Of a stretch of 64,000 nucleotides of DNA, positions 43,555-54,474 are shown in pieces (the first letter of the stretch is position 1; each line of letters opens with the position of its first letter). The DNA is from Micrasema longulum (taxonomy: Eukaryota; Arthropoda; Insecta; Trichoptera; Brachycentridae), in the NCBI GenBank assembly GCA_022494885.1, contig JAGVSM010003016.1:62001-126000 (forward strand), in the 5' to 3' direction. The position numbers and the translations under genes were made by a program. Under the pieces are notes generated by a model that was not told where the DNA came from, searched no databases, and saw only the letters and a list, made by a program, of their open reading frames with translations.

Positions 43555-44104
43555 AAATTATTAAATCATACAAAATTTTTTTTCGTGTTCCCAGGAGTTA
43601 CAACAAACTCATTTTGGGACAGAAAAATATTTACATAGGTATGTTAACAACAATAATATAGCAACAAATAGTAATAAAGTAACAAGTAATAATATGTACA
43701 TAAAAACTGAAATAAGATAGCAAGCAAATATATGATACAAATTATACATCCGCTTGCCATCCTTTAAACAATCCATAATAAAAATTTAAAATAAAATTGT
43801 TATATGTACATATTGCAAGAAAGAAATATTTAAGGGAAAAAATAACTTAAAACTAAATTTCACCCTCCACGTACCTCCTCAAGTAGTAATTTTTTAAATT
43901 AATACAGTTATATATTGACGTTCTATAGGACTCCGGGAGCCTGTTGTACTCGCTACAAGCAAGGTATAGCAGAGACCTTAGACCATACCTTGTCGTGCGT
44001 GATCCAGGTACGTGAATATTTTGACGCTGTCGCGTATTATACTGATGGACGTCACGATTAAAGGTATAGCCAATATGTAATTTCAGTGACGTGGTTTTCC
44101 TCAA
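43555..44104 (-). mobile_element. LINE-f C-terminal fragment with 3' tail
   Basis: The minus-strand frame 44104-43853 encodes TFNRDVHQYNTRQRQNIHVP, then LACSEYNRLPESYRTSIY and YYLRRYVEGEI before the stop. H-x-Y-N-T-R followed by an N-x-L-P motif is the usual last domain of several non-LTR retrotransposons. The tail to about 43555 contains CTGGGAACACGAA and ends in an A-rich run. Confidence 0.75.
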
Positions 44105-44109
44105 TACGG

Positions 44110-45540
44110 TACCACAGTGAGGTACTTTATAATATTTTGTTTTACTGCACTATATACGCGGCGCAGGGGTTTTTACTTTTAGATGATAAATACAATGAGA
44201 AAGTACGGTGTTTTTTTTACCAAAAAAAAAAATTGTGTATCGTTATGAATTTTTTAAAGTTTTGTGATATTGAAATTACTCTATTAATAAATTAATTAAT
44301 TAATAAAAAATAAACTTAAACATAGAACATAGTAGAAAATTTGTCAAGTGTTCATGCCAAGAAGTGGGCAATAAAAAAAATTAATAAAGAAGGCACTGTA
44401 TTGAGTTAGAACAGTGAAGGACCAAATTTGAAATTTAGCAATTTAAAAACATTTAATTTACATGCAAATAGAAGTGATATTGATACATTTGAAGCAAAAG
44501 CGATGCTCGAAACTTAATGTTATTGTATTATAAAAATTGTATCTAATTAAGTTAGCCATAAATAGCGAACCGAAACCATTACTGTGAAGTCTATAAATGA
44601 TTCTTTCGATTTTATCAGAAACCAGAAATTTAAAAACTTTAGAACTACCTACGGCGGCGGCGGTTTGAAAAGGGTATCTATTGTATCCCATGCTCCCCTA
44701 ATGAGGAGAAAACAAATCTGCAACAGATATCATCAAAAATATAAATAAAGATTTAGTAAGATGTTTTGGTGATCAGAAATGAAATAATGTAAAAATGGTT
44801 AAAACCTGTTTCAAAACCTGAAAATACTTTAACAATAATGAGATGTAAAGTAGGACTAACACCCAGGAAAAACTCGGCTCAATCGTTACTTTATTCTTCT
44901 ATCTATTCTATCTAAGTTGAAGTTCTATTTTCTCAGCTCGTAATAGTGGGGAACGGCATGAACGGCTTTAGCAGTAGAATGATTCACCATCACACCACAC
45001 CGGAATGATTTTACGAGAATGAACTCGGCAATAACCCACGGCGACTAAGTATAGCGATACTCTATTGTAGTCTTATCTTGACTGGTGTTTTGTCTATGTC
45101 TGAACTTATTACTCCGTCATATGCTGTACATAGTATGTACCGACTCAAAACACATAATCGCAATTGACACACTAAATAGTCTAAGCACAATACATTGTAT
45201 TATTTCTCACGCGGAGTCAGCGTGCGTCCGCTGGCTGAAGAGTGACGAAGAGCCTATACGTATCCAGGATCCCCAAAAAGGAACTAGTAAGAATTTCTCG
45301 GCACCTGTCTAACTACAATAATACTGCATTCGTGATCATGCGCTCCTGGTACCTGGAACCCATTACTTAGTATCCCAAATCATAGCAAAGTAAATAGAAC
45401 TCCGGGGTTCAATCAAAATAATAATCGCAAATCGAAACACTAATAATATTCACCCTTAATTTCAATGGACGATTGAAATCGAAGAAATTTAGGGAATACT
45501 GATTTATTCCCAAAATTTTGAATATTTGTATTTTTTAATT
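44110..45540. other. No recognised feature
   Basis: 44880-45400 is somewhat GC-richer and repeat-free, with a plus-strand open stretch 45085-45312 that resembles no family. The remainder is AT-rich. Confidence 0.35.
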
Positions 45541-46099
45541 TTTTATTCTGTTTATTAAGAAAAACAACAGCAATACAAAAAAAATATTTAAAGTTACCTA
45601 GTATGATTATTATTTTTTTTTTTATTCATCTTTTCATAAATAAATAAAAATATTTTATTATTGATAACTTATACGGCGCTATTTCGTAATATACCACCCC
45701 AAGGTCGCTTTACAAAGTAATAACGAATATTAATTTAATTTTAACTTAATTTAATTTTGGTTAGCTGGAAGATTTTTTTGCAATAAGTTTGCCCAAGTAC
45801 TTATTTATTGTACTTGAAGATTTAAATAAATAAATACGAAATAATATGTGTCATTGCTTTTTTTTAAAATGTTTTCAATTTACTTTTTATTTCATAATTT
45901 ATCATTTTTACATTCACTGTTTACACATATTGTTGAAAAAAATGCTGCTTTTTGTATGAAACAAATTTATGTGTTTCCTTTTTTAATCCATTTTTTGTTA
46001 CTCCAGATTTGACTTTTTATTTTGCATGCGTTTTTTTTATTTATAGGAGTTGCATTATTTTTTACCTAGCTTATAATGTACGAGGTTTATATTTAAAAA

Positions 46100-46758
46100 T
46101 AGGATTTTTCTGCTATTATATTACTTTATTTTAGCTAAACTGTTGGGATGAGGAAAGATATTCTAATGTGGAGCAATCAGGTACTTCTTAGCATTTGCTC
46201 ATGTGGAGAGGAAACCACTTAAAACTTTTCAGGAGAAGCCGGCACATAGCCAACAGTATTCAACAGGCCTTCCGTTCCACTAGAAGAGTGTTCGGCATTT
46301 TGTTCCCTATTTTGGTTTATTTTACCAATTGCCTGCACTATATTAATCATGTATGATACTACCTTTCGTGTGAGTTCTTTATTACCTATCACCGATGGGA
46401 TGTCGCAAAGATCTTCGCCCTGGCTTCTGCATCGCGCCTCCAGCTGTTGTCTTTGAAAACTTAAAAAGGGGCAATGCATCAACAGGTGAGGGACATCTTG
46501 AGGAGTTTCACCGTCGCATAGACAGCTGTAGATCTCGGAGAGCTTAAAGCGATGCAGGTAGCTCATGAACCCACCGTGACCCGTGAGAATCTGGGTGAGC
46601 TCGTAGCCAGCATTCTGCGTTCTCCTGAAATCATAGGCGAAAAATTGTGGGAAAAACATTTTAGTTATACTTCCGGTAGGTTCACTCAAATAACGATCGT
46701 TCCAGAGTTGAAGGGTCCTGCTTCTTATTTTCCTTATGCTATTTTGGTTTCTACACAT
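46100..46758 (-). mobile_element. LINE-d (R1-like) C-terminal region, RNase H end and CCHC
   Basis: An open minus-strand frame, 46758-46219, contains RTLQLWNDRYLSEPTG, then LTGHGGFMSYLHRFKL and CLCDGETPQDVPHLLMHC. The last is the cysteine/histidine cluster that follows the RNase H region in R1/TRAS-type LINEs. The polypeptide ends GYVPASPEKF. The 3' untranslated part down to about 46100 matches 13295-13435. The frame is intact over 179 codons but the reverse transcriptase is missing, so it is a 5'-truncated copy; the first ATG is not a real start. Confidence 0.85.
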
Positions 46759-46759
46759 C

Positions 46760-47455
46760 TTTAAAAAAAAAATGCTTATAACTATTGCTGTTTGTATTAT
46801 TTATACAAATGCCCCTTGGGTGTATCGTATTTTTTTTTTTAATGTATTGAAATGTTTTCATATTTTTTTTTATTTAAAGAAAACAAAAGCCATTAAAACA
46901 AAAAAAAAATTTTTACAAATAAACTAAAATTATTGGCCAATTATAGTTTTCTATACATTACTAAATACAATTTCAACAAAAAAGAAAAAAAGCGTACCTT
47001 TAAAAAGCCTCACCGCATCATTCCACGCGTAAAAAATAAATAAAATATTACAATGTTAATAAAATAATAAAAAAATAAAAGAAAAAAATTTTGTTCACTG
47101 GGACTTAAAAATCCTTTCGCCAGCGGATCCATACGGAGTGACCATAGATCAGCCCTCCCTCCCTTCTTCTTTAAAACAAATTAATTAATTACAGTACTAA
47201 AGATTACAAAAAAATAAAATATTAGGTAGGTGCAGTTAGATTAAATTATAATTATTATTTTTAAACAGGGTTCTAGCATTTTCTTTTAATTTGTTTAAAG
47301 TGAGGAAATATAAATCGATTTCAGTAAAAAACGTGTTATAATTATTTAGAATTCTGTGAAAAGATGCATTCTTATTACTATTCGTGCTTGAAATACCAAC
47401 ATATACTACAACACAAAATACACAACACAACACAACACAAAATACCAACGATGTT
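46760..47455. other. No recognised feature
   Basis: Homopolymer-rich AT sequence. CAACACAACACAACACAA at about 47425 is a short microsatellite. Confidence 0.4.
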
Positions 47456-47461
47456 CTTGAA

Positions 47462-47705
47462 AGCCTGTCACATCCGAAACCACAATGATCAGTTTAAGAG
47501 ATAAGACATATTAGCATATTTAAAAATATATTTTGAACAAAGAATTTTTTTTCAAATAAAATATTTAAAAAAAACAAATGGTTGCTTACTTCTGCAGAGG
47601 AGAAGTGAGGGGAGCGCGGTGCAGTATCAGATTCCCCCCTCCCCCTCCTCGTTTCTCCCCTCCAGAAGTAAGCAATCATTTGCTTTTTTTGAAATATATT
47701 TTTTT
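47462..47705. mobile_element. Half copy of the palindromic mariner-type MITE
   Basis: The left arm (CCTGTCACATCCGAAACCAC, AATGATCAGT) and the core with its inner inverted pair are present, but the right terminal arm is missing beyond about 47705, where a LINE fragment begins. Confidence 0.75.
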
Positions 47706-47711
47706 TTTAAA

Positions 47712-47930
47712 TTTATTCAAGTTTCCTCTCAAACATAACCATAATACACGCTTCACGTCTAATGATGGCTTGGTAGTACCAAAAGTATGTAATAAATATG
47801 GAAATAGAACTCTCAAATATTTAGTACCTAGAATTTTTAATTTATTACCAAAAGAACTTAAATTTAACTCACATTGTAACAAAATCAAAATAAGAGAGTG
47901 GCTAAATGCTAAATTTTAATATAAAATTAA
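47712..47930 (+). mobile_element. LINE C-terminal fragment
   Basis: A plus-strand frame reads HNHNTRFTSNDGLVVPKVCN, KYGNRTLKYLVPRIFNLLPK, ELKFNSHCNKIKIREWLNAK and a stop at 47917-47919. The H-x-H-N-T-R and N-L-L-P motifs are those of the terminal domain of non-LTR proteins. Confidence 0.75.
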
Positions 47931-48119
47931 GCCCGTAATATTTACGTTCAAAGAGCATAAAATTCTATTAAAGGGTAATATTTGTAAATAAGTAATATAC
48001 GTAGATAAAAAAATACTTATTAATTACCCATATAAAAGGTTTTTAAAATAATCATTTTGTCTTAGTAACTGATTAAAAAAATTATGTTATTGTATCCGTT
48101 TTTTTATTATTATTTTTAT

Positions 48120-48480
48120 TATTTTATTATTTTTTCACGCCCATAAGGCTTTTACATACATGAAAGTTTTACAAAGTATAAGTATATAAACAACATAAAT
48201 TTAAAAAATACAATATAAAGCAACAAAAGATAGAACAGTGTTAAGAAGTAAAGTTGGTATAAAAAAAAGAAGATGGGTATATAAACAACATAGATTAAAA
48301 AAAAAACACAATATAAAGAAATAAAATATAGGAACAGTGTTAAGAAGTATAGTTGGTATAAAAATAAAAAGATGAGTGTATTAACAACATAAATTTTAAA
48401 AAAATACAATATAAAGTAATAAAATATAGAACTGTGTTTAAAAGTTAAGTTGGTTTTAAAAAAATTAAAACAATATATAC
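48120..48480 (-). repeat. LINE-b-type tail with a 96-98-bp tandem repeat
   Basis: CACGCCCATAAGGCTTTTAC at about 48136 matches the 3' signature at 25190 and 35570. Next to it three tandem units begin with ACAACAT at about 48190, 48286 and 48384, sharing AATACAATATAAAG, AGAACAGTGTTAAGAAGT and AGTTGGTAT. The repeated minus-strand peptide is a by-product. Confidence 0.65.
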
Positions 48481-49059
48481 ATATATATATTTCTATTTTT
48501 TTAAATTCTTTTTTTTAATAAGCTAAAGAAATACAATTAAAGGTTTAAAGCAGCTAGGTACATAATGTTATAAAATACAATATGAACAGAATATTAAGTT
48601 CTATTTGATAAGGAACTTATACATTGATATTTAAAATTTACAAAACTCACGCTAAAGCATCGATGTTGTTAGCATATTGGTTCGCGAGTACATGCATCCG
48701 CATTACTGGTGAATTCGCGCTGTAGTTTTGCAAGCAAGGAAGTACATTTTTTAATGATTATTATTGCTGTTGTTTTTTTTGTAAAAATATGTCGTTCGGA
48801 AAATTGTGAACATTTTAGGAAATCAATTTAAAGATCTGTCTAAAATATTTGGACGTTTGGAAATTACACAAAAAATCTTAATTTATAATTATAAAAGTTA
48901 GAGTTGATTAGTGTTATATTTTCATTAAATTACCACAAAATCTACGTCAAGAAATACATTACGGAAAATTTAAAGATAAATTAAAGAAAAGCTTCTTGAC
49001 GTAATTAACACTAACCGTATTTTGAAAATTAAGATGTATGTGCTATGTATAATATGTGC

Positions 49060-49285
49060 CTGTGTATATCAACTTATAAATATTGCCTTTTTTTTACAAG
49101 TGTTTAATTTTTAATTTTTTGTATTATTTTGTTTTGCATTTTTTGTTTACTTTTTATATTATTTTGTAAACTTGCCAAACACAAGAGCCCGACTCTTTTT
49201 TGGCAAGTTTAATGTTGCAAGTTTGAGTGTTCCATTTTTTTATTGTATGTATAGTTTTTTTATGCTAATAAAGGTTTTTTTTTTA
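49060..49285 (+). mobile_element. Probable retroelement 3' end with stem-loop
   Basis: AAACTTGCCAAA (49168-49179) pairs perfectly with TTTGGCAAGTTT (49199-49210) around ACAAGAGCCCGACTCTT, itself able to form an inner stem. GCTAATAAAGG near 49265 is a polyadenylation-like signal followed by a T/A-rich end. The element type is unknown. Confidence 0.4.
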
Positions 49286-49789
49286 AATAATTTTAAAAAC
49301 TGATATTTAGACGCATCTTATGAAGCTTGTTTAATTTTGATGACGCAATTAAATGCCGGTTTGAAGAAATTTCATTCCGCCTCTGAAAAACTTCGTTTTT
49401 CCTGTGACGTGTTCACATTTTCCGTTCACTCACCAAACTTTTTGTCGTTAATTGACCAGTCCGTTTACTACGAAACGTAAAGTAGAAAAAGCATAAAAAG
49501 TAAATAAACGTCTAGTATTTTAGATTTGCGCGAGTTAAAAATGTCGGTGCGTGTGCAAGATTTATTAGTTAAAGTAATGAATTCTCAACTGCGTGTAGAT
49601 CGGGCTTATCCTTTGTTGTGGAATACCCCTTGCCTCTTTCCCCGACACACCCGTCGATCCATAACATGACGCTATTCTAGTACAAATGCAAACACTGCTA
49701 AACAAAAATATTGCGCAGAGCGGAACAAACTTCGAAAGGAAACGAACGTTGAATGGCGAGCCCAAGTAACGAACTCGCAATTTCGACTA

Positions 49790-50336
49790 AGTTTACTTTT
49801 CATGGCCGCGATACTTCGCCTCCCGAGAACGAGGCGTAGCGGTGCACGCGGTCGCTTCGTGCCTAGCGATGACGCGACCCTGCCGTGACGTCAGAAAAAA
49901 GCAGTCGCTGTCCACGTGAACAACACGCTCCTGATCACGCGGCCGCCGGCTGATCGGCGCGCGCTGATTGGCCGAGCCGGCCGAGCCCCCGGCTGCTATT
50001 GGTCGGTCCGGGGCTATCACGCACTCACACCCTACTCAGGCACAATAACACGAGGTAGCTACCGCGAGCAAAAACATTCATTCGCTAACCGCAACCCGCG
50101 TTGGACGGTCGCGAACGCTTCGTCTCAGAGCGTCCCAAATTCAATCCGTGCCTGCATCAATGCTCCAGTATTTTTTCTAAGCATTCGAGCATATATCACA
50201 ATTGAATTATTACTAAACTGAAAGAAAAGACTTTAAGATCGTAGAATTATACATATTTTAAGGTTTGTTTTGAAAGTGACCAGTCAGAAAAAACCTTGTG
50301 TTGTACGTGTAAAGTGCATGTTGTATCAGTGTCACA
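49790..50336 (+). promoter_or_regulatory. cbt: cbt promoter and 5' leader, CpG-rich
   Basis: GC and CpG density jump at about 49800. A perfect CRE, TGACGTCA, is at 49886-49893, an E-box CACGTG at 49913-49918, and inverted CCAAT boxes (ATTGG) at 49967-49971 and 49998-50002. No TATA box is evident. In Drosophila cabut is an immediate-early gene and a target of the Mondo/Mlx sugar sensor, which acts through E-box pairs; the CRE and single E-box are compatible with that but do not prove it. The transcription start probably lies around 50000-50100. Confidence 0.6.
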
Positions 50337-50435
50337 ATGGTCTGTGGGAAGATGGAGATGGGAAGAATAGTCGTGGACGACCAGATGTGTTCTCCACTGT
50401 CTCCGCCATCGACACCTCCTCTCAAGGAGAACAAA
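50337..50435 (+). CDS. cbt: cbt (KLF10/11-type zinc-finger protein), exon 1
   Basis: Thirty-three codons from the ATG at 50337: MVCGKMEMGRIVVDDQMCSP followed by LSPPSTPPLKENK, then a GTGAGT donor at 50436. The intron is 50436-50742 (307 bases), ending CTCTCTCGTTACAG with a pyrimidine tract. Splicing at phase 0 joins LKENK to VNFHCVESF. An SP/TPP-rich segment is usual in TIEG-family N-termini. No upstream in-frame ATG with better context was seen. The start is supported by a purine (A) at -3 (ACAATGG). Confidence 0.85.
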
Positions 50436-50742
50436 GTGAGTTACTTGCCATTCATTAATTTCAAATTAATCATTCAATGTTCCGCAAGTAATTTCGGTAT
50501 TACGAACTCGATGTTTTTTTTTTATAAGTCAGTAAATCAATTTAATAATTTATTTTGTAAAATATAGTTAATGCTAAAACAGGGAACAAAGATGTTCCGG
50601 TTGGTAAAGTTCCGTAGCGGTACTCGAACCGATACCGATATTTGTTATGCAGTCTGAAGTCTGCTGTCTGCTGTAGGCAGCGCGCGGAACAGCTGACACA
50701 CACTACCTCACCCCGCTGACCTCCGCCCCTCTCTCGTTACAG

Positions 50743-51529
50743 GTGAACTTTCACTGCGTGGAGAGCTTCCTTCATGATGCGCTGCTGCCGCCCGCGCCCC
50801 GCTCCCCCGCCGCGCCCCTCACCCCGCTGCCATCGGACTCGGAGGAGGAGGAGCCGCCCTCCGCCGCCCGCGCCCCGGCCCCCCGGCCCTCCGTCATCAT
50901 GCGCGCCTACCCCGACGGCACGTGCCGCCCGCACGACCAGCCCCCGCCCGCCAAGAGGCCGCGCGAGGAAACCGAGAACGTGCTCAAGATGCTGAAATTC
51001 AAAATGGGAAACAAGAAGGAGCGGATATTCGTCAACAGCAAATACACGGACCATTCCGCGGCGCGACCCTCGCTCGCCCCGCCCGCCCCGCCCGCGCCCA
51101 GCAACCCCCTGGCCATGAAGAAGGCCGCGTGCCCGGCGCCCGCGCCCCCTCCGCTCCGCTGCGCAACGCGCGCGCGCTGCTTATATGGCGCCGCCGCCCG
51201 CGGCGCGCCGCCGCCAGTACGAGTGCGCGCACCCGTCCTGCGGCAAGAACTACTTCAAGTCCTCGCACCTGAAGGCGCACGCGCGCACGCACACGGGCGA
51301 GCGGCCCTTCCTGTGCGCCTGGGCGGGCTGCGGCCGCCGCTTCAGCCGCTCGGACGAGCTGTCGCGCCACAAGCGCACGCACACGGGCGAGAAGAAGTTC
51401 GGCTGCGCGGTGTGCGCGCGCCGCTTCATGCGCTCCGACCACCTGGCCAAGCACGTGAAGCGCCACAGCCGGCCCGCGCCCCCGGCGCCCGCGCCCCCGC
51501 CGCCCGCGCCCCTGCTGGCGCTGTACTGA
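50743..51529 (+). CDS. cbt: cbt exon 2 with three C2H2 zinc fingers; reading-frame break
   Basis: After the acceptor, the frame from 50743 gives [17 protein letters not shown], an acidic [15 protein letters not shown] like the TPVSDLSEEE block of KLF10, a basic [20 protein letters not shown] and a proline/alanine-rich linker to about 51155. The fingers are in another frame: finger 1 starts at 51218 (CX4CX12HX3H), finger 2 (CX4C) and finger 3 (CX2C) follow with TGE(R/K)(P/K)F linkers. DNA-contact residues KHA, RER and RHK are those of KLF/Sp proteins, predicting GC/CACCC boxes. [10 protein letters not shown] and [20 protein letters not shown] point to TIEG. The tail is [11 protein letters not shown]...LLALY, stop 51527-51529. 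One surplus base (or two missing) between about 51125 and 51217 is needed to join the parts. The product, near 290 residues, would be a short nuclear transcriptional regulator. Confidence 0.85.
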
Positions 51530-51830
51530 CGGCCGCCGTGCTGACGGCCCGCACCGCCCCCGAGCTTTAACTAGAGACTAGAGACGCGCGGCGTCGGAGA
51601 TATCTGTGATTACTTTCTCACGCGACGTGAGAATTTTACTAAGAAAATATTTATTTTCGAAACGACTTATATTTATAGGAATTGCAAAAACTTACTTTGT
51701 GTACTTTACCTAACCTACCTATAATTATTATTATTAACTCGTTTTAGTTTTATATTGCCCGCTGTGGATGTATAAAGGAGTGACGTTATTAAAGAAACAT
51801 ATTTATGAAAATAATCTCTTTTATTTTTCT
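51530..51830 (+). terminator. cbt: cbt 3' untranslated region and polyadenylation signal
   Basis: AT content returns right after the stop. AU-rich AAATATTTATTTTCG at about 51645 fits an unstable immediate-early message. ATTAAA at 51788-51793 is the best polyadenylation signal, with a T-rich stretch (TCTCTTTTATTTTTC) 25-40 bases downstream. Confidence 0.55.
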
Positions 51831-52345
51831 GACCTAAATGTGCATCTCGGAACCCCGATGTTAGTAGGACTCGTTCTAAACAAATGAATTCTTATCGGGT
51901 AACCGAAATGAGTCCCTCTGCCGTCGGTCGTGGGCTGTGGCGTTGCGGGTCACCGGAGTACTCGGTACGTGACACGCGACCTCGCACTCGGCACGGACCC
52001 TTTTAGACTACTAAACTAATACTAGCTATATAGACTCGTGTCCGATGCCGATGTCCCCAGAATGGAGAGCGCGAACACTCCATAAATAAGAGTGCAATAT
52101 GTCTACCATAATTATTACTACAGTTGAGATAAAGGAAAAAACAAGCTCATCGGTGTGACAACTGGATTATTGCGCCTGATCAGTACATCAGTAGGACACG
52201 CTTCCCGAGCGTGCTCGCGCCCGCAAACCGCAGTTGCGAAACCACTAACACACCTCCAATCCGCGGTCTTGGGACGAAAATAGTATCCGCTGTACAAACT
52301 CTTTGCTCGAGTATGTTAGTGTGATTCGAAAGCTCTCCCGCCCCC
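51831..52345. other. GC-richer, repeat-free sequence downstream of cbt
   Basis: The stretch is clearly less AT-rich than usual for the window and contains none of the dispersed families. Frames are short on both strands. It may be a conserved regulatory block or the untranslated end of a neighbouring gene. Confidence 0.35.
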
Positions 52346-52634
52346 TCGATTCAAATGACGAGGTAGGCACCTCGGGAAAATGTTGCAGCGTAAGATATCG
52401 AATTATTTTCTAAAGGAGCTAGTCTGGCGTCACTATCGCAAAGTGCCATCAATATAATATTCTGAACTTGTGTGGATCCTAATCCCACAAGTCTCGATTT
52501 ATGATTCAGTGTGAATGTCATTGTGAAAATGGCTTTTGATGCCCAAACGATACAAAAATACAAATTACGTCTGTATTTAGGTGCCTAAGTAATTCATTAA
52601 TTGTCGCTAGCAAAATCAGCATCATTTCGCTACC

Positions 52635-52742
52635 CGCACCTATTGGTGCATAGGGCACTGCAATGGCACTCCGATTGCAGCGTATCTAGATCATTTGTAA
52701 TGCTTGGAAAGAAAGGTGATCAGTCTTACGCGCCAATTTATG
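52635..52742 (-). repeat. SINE-2 3' half
   Basis: CGCACCTATTGGTGCATAGG, GATTGCAGCGTATCTAGATC and GGTGATCAGTCTTACGCGCC are the 3' blocks; the tRNA-like head is absent. Confidence 0.7.
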
Positions 52743-52744
52743 AA

Positions 52745-53370
52745 CATAGAAATATTTTTTTATTTATGTGAATGCATGTTATTGGATGACAGGCTCTACT
52801 ATTTTTATGTATATATTTTTTATAGTACCTATACGTAATCTTTCAAAAAATATATATTTATACAAACACATCAGGCGCGTTCCGTCCATAGATACTGTGG
52901 ATGCGGCGCATCCCTTGAAAATGTAATAACATGAATTTTACAAAAAATATATTATAAATACGAAATAAAACCTTCAAATATGTATGTATTTTAATATTTT
53001 TATTTTATTTTTTGGTTATAAATTTATTGCAAAAAAATAATATACATACTTCATAACAGGGAATCTAAATAAAACCAATCAATGTAAAATGAAAACGTAT
53101 GAGTCTCCATCTAACATGGCGCAGCCTGTTCTAAGATGGAGATTTTCTATCTTAAGAGCATAAGTAGTCCTATACTAATAAAACAATAACATAAAGAAGA
53201 AAAACTAACACTATTTAATTATAAATACCTAGCTAATCAAATTTAAGAAATTAAAAGTCATTATTATACAAATATAAAATATATATATGTGCCAAGAATA
53301 CATGTCACTTAAACATAAATAATATAGTATAATATATAATAAAACAAATATAAAGCAATGAATACATAAA
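52745..53370. other. No recognised feature
   Basis: AT-rich non-coding sequence. Confidence 0.4.
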
Positions 53371-53374
53371 AATA

Positions 53375-53878
53375 TACTACTACTATGGGGAGCAGGATAT
53401 CAAAATGACAAAAAGACTACAAAGACAACAAAATAAAATATTAAAGTTAGTAAATGACCTTCCCTATTTAACTGCAACTAGAGAACTTTTTAAACAAACT
53501 AAGCAATTAAATATAACTGGACTCTTTTCAACTAGAATCATTAAAATTTATCCATAAATTAGCCACTAATGTAATTGTAGACGAAGAACTAAAACTTGTA
53601 AAAAAATGTAGTCAACATGAACATAATACGAGAATATCAGACAAATACCATATACAACTTTCTAAAACAAGACAAGGACAATCAAGACTAATGAACCAGG
53701 GACTGAAATTATGCAATAAACTACCAGACAAAACTAAACAAAAGACTCAGACAAACTTTTTAAATGATGTAAAAAATATTATTTTGAACAACATAGTATA
53801 AATGAAAAATGTATATATTATTTTATGTAAAATAAATGTAATAATCCGTAAGGGTTTATAAATAAATTTTCAAATAAA
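53375..53878 (+). mobile_element. LINE-a C-terminal region, frameshifted
   Basis: The plus strand encodes LWGAGYQNDKKTTKTTK, LPYLTATRELFKQTKQLN, a frameshift near 53526 (CTCTTTTCAACTAGAATC), then SLKFIHKLATNVIVDEELKL and LKLCNKLPDKTKQKTQTN. It is homologous to 28335-28870. The 3' end has TAATCCGTAAGGGTTTATAA. Confidence 0.85.
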
Positions 53879-53879
53879 A

Positions 53880-54470
53880 AATTTAAAAAAATCATATGTG
53901 TACCAATTATATAAAGTACTATGTTTTTTGATTTACATATATTTTTCAAAAAAATCTCTCGCTACACTATTTATATGTGCAGTTATTTTTATTTAAAAAT
54001 TTGTTTTATATTTTAAATCTTTTATATTTGTATGTATTTCTAAAATTCTCACTGAGAACGTTTGTGTGCACGCACTGCACGCGAATCAAACAATATCTTC
54101 AGTATACATACCTAGCTACATATGCGTATTTCCAATATCAACGTACGTACTGAATATCTAGGTACCTTGTTCTTGAGAGTTTTTGTTGTAAACGCGGGAT
54201 GCTGCTTGTCGAGTTACGTCTAGTTCCCATAGCAATTGTCCAAATTTTCACGCACGCGCTTTAGGTTCATAAGGTTTTAGATTTGTCTTTCGATACTCGG
54301 AGAGATAAGAAGCATCCAACTGTATAGTTCAAAGAAAAGACGACTCTAATAACGTTTATCATAAAGTTTGAAGTAGCGCATTATTGACACTGCCCAAATT
54401 TAAGAACGATTGTCTCGGGTCTTGTTTTAGGTGTTTTGATGTTTTTATTGTTTATCTTCTTTTCACACAT
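53880..54470. other. No recognised feature
   Basis: Mostly AT-rich, with a slightly GC-richer middle (54040-54420). Nothing supported. Confidence 0.4.
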
Positions 54471-54474
54471 ACGG

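Noticed and set aside
46736..46927. Plus-strand small membrane-like peptide
   Set aside because: Homopolymer-rich AT sequence; lysine/phenylalanine bias follows from composition.
48152..48409. Minus-strand 85-codon hydrophobic open frame
   Set aside because: It is translation of three tandem AT-rich units.
51129..51217. Mini-intron (GT at 51129, AG at 51216-51217) repairing the cbt frame
   Set aside because: Its length, 89, leaves a remainder of two on division by three, whereas removing a segment with remainder one is needed; there is no pyrimidine tract either.
50737..51466. Long minus-strand and alternate-frame open stretches over cbt
   Set aside because: High GC removes stops in all frames; only the frames with KLF motifs and zinc fingers have family support.
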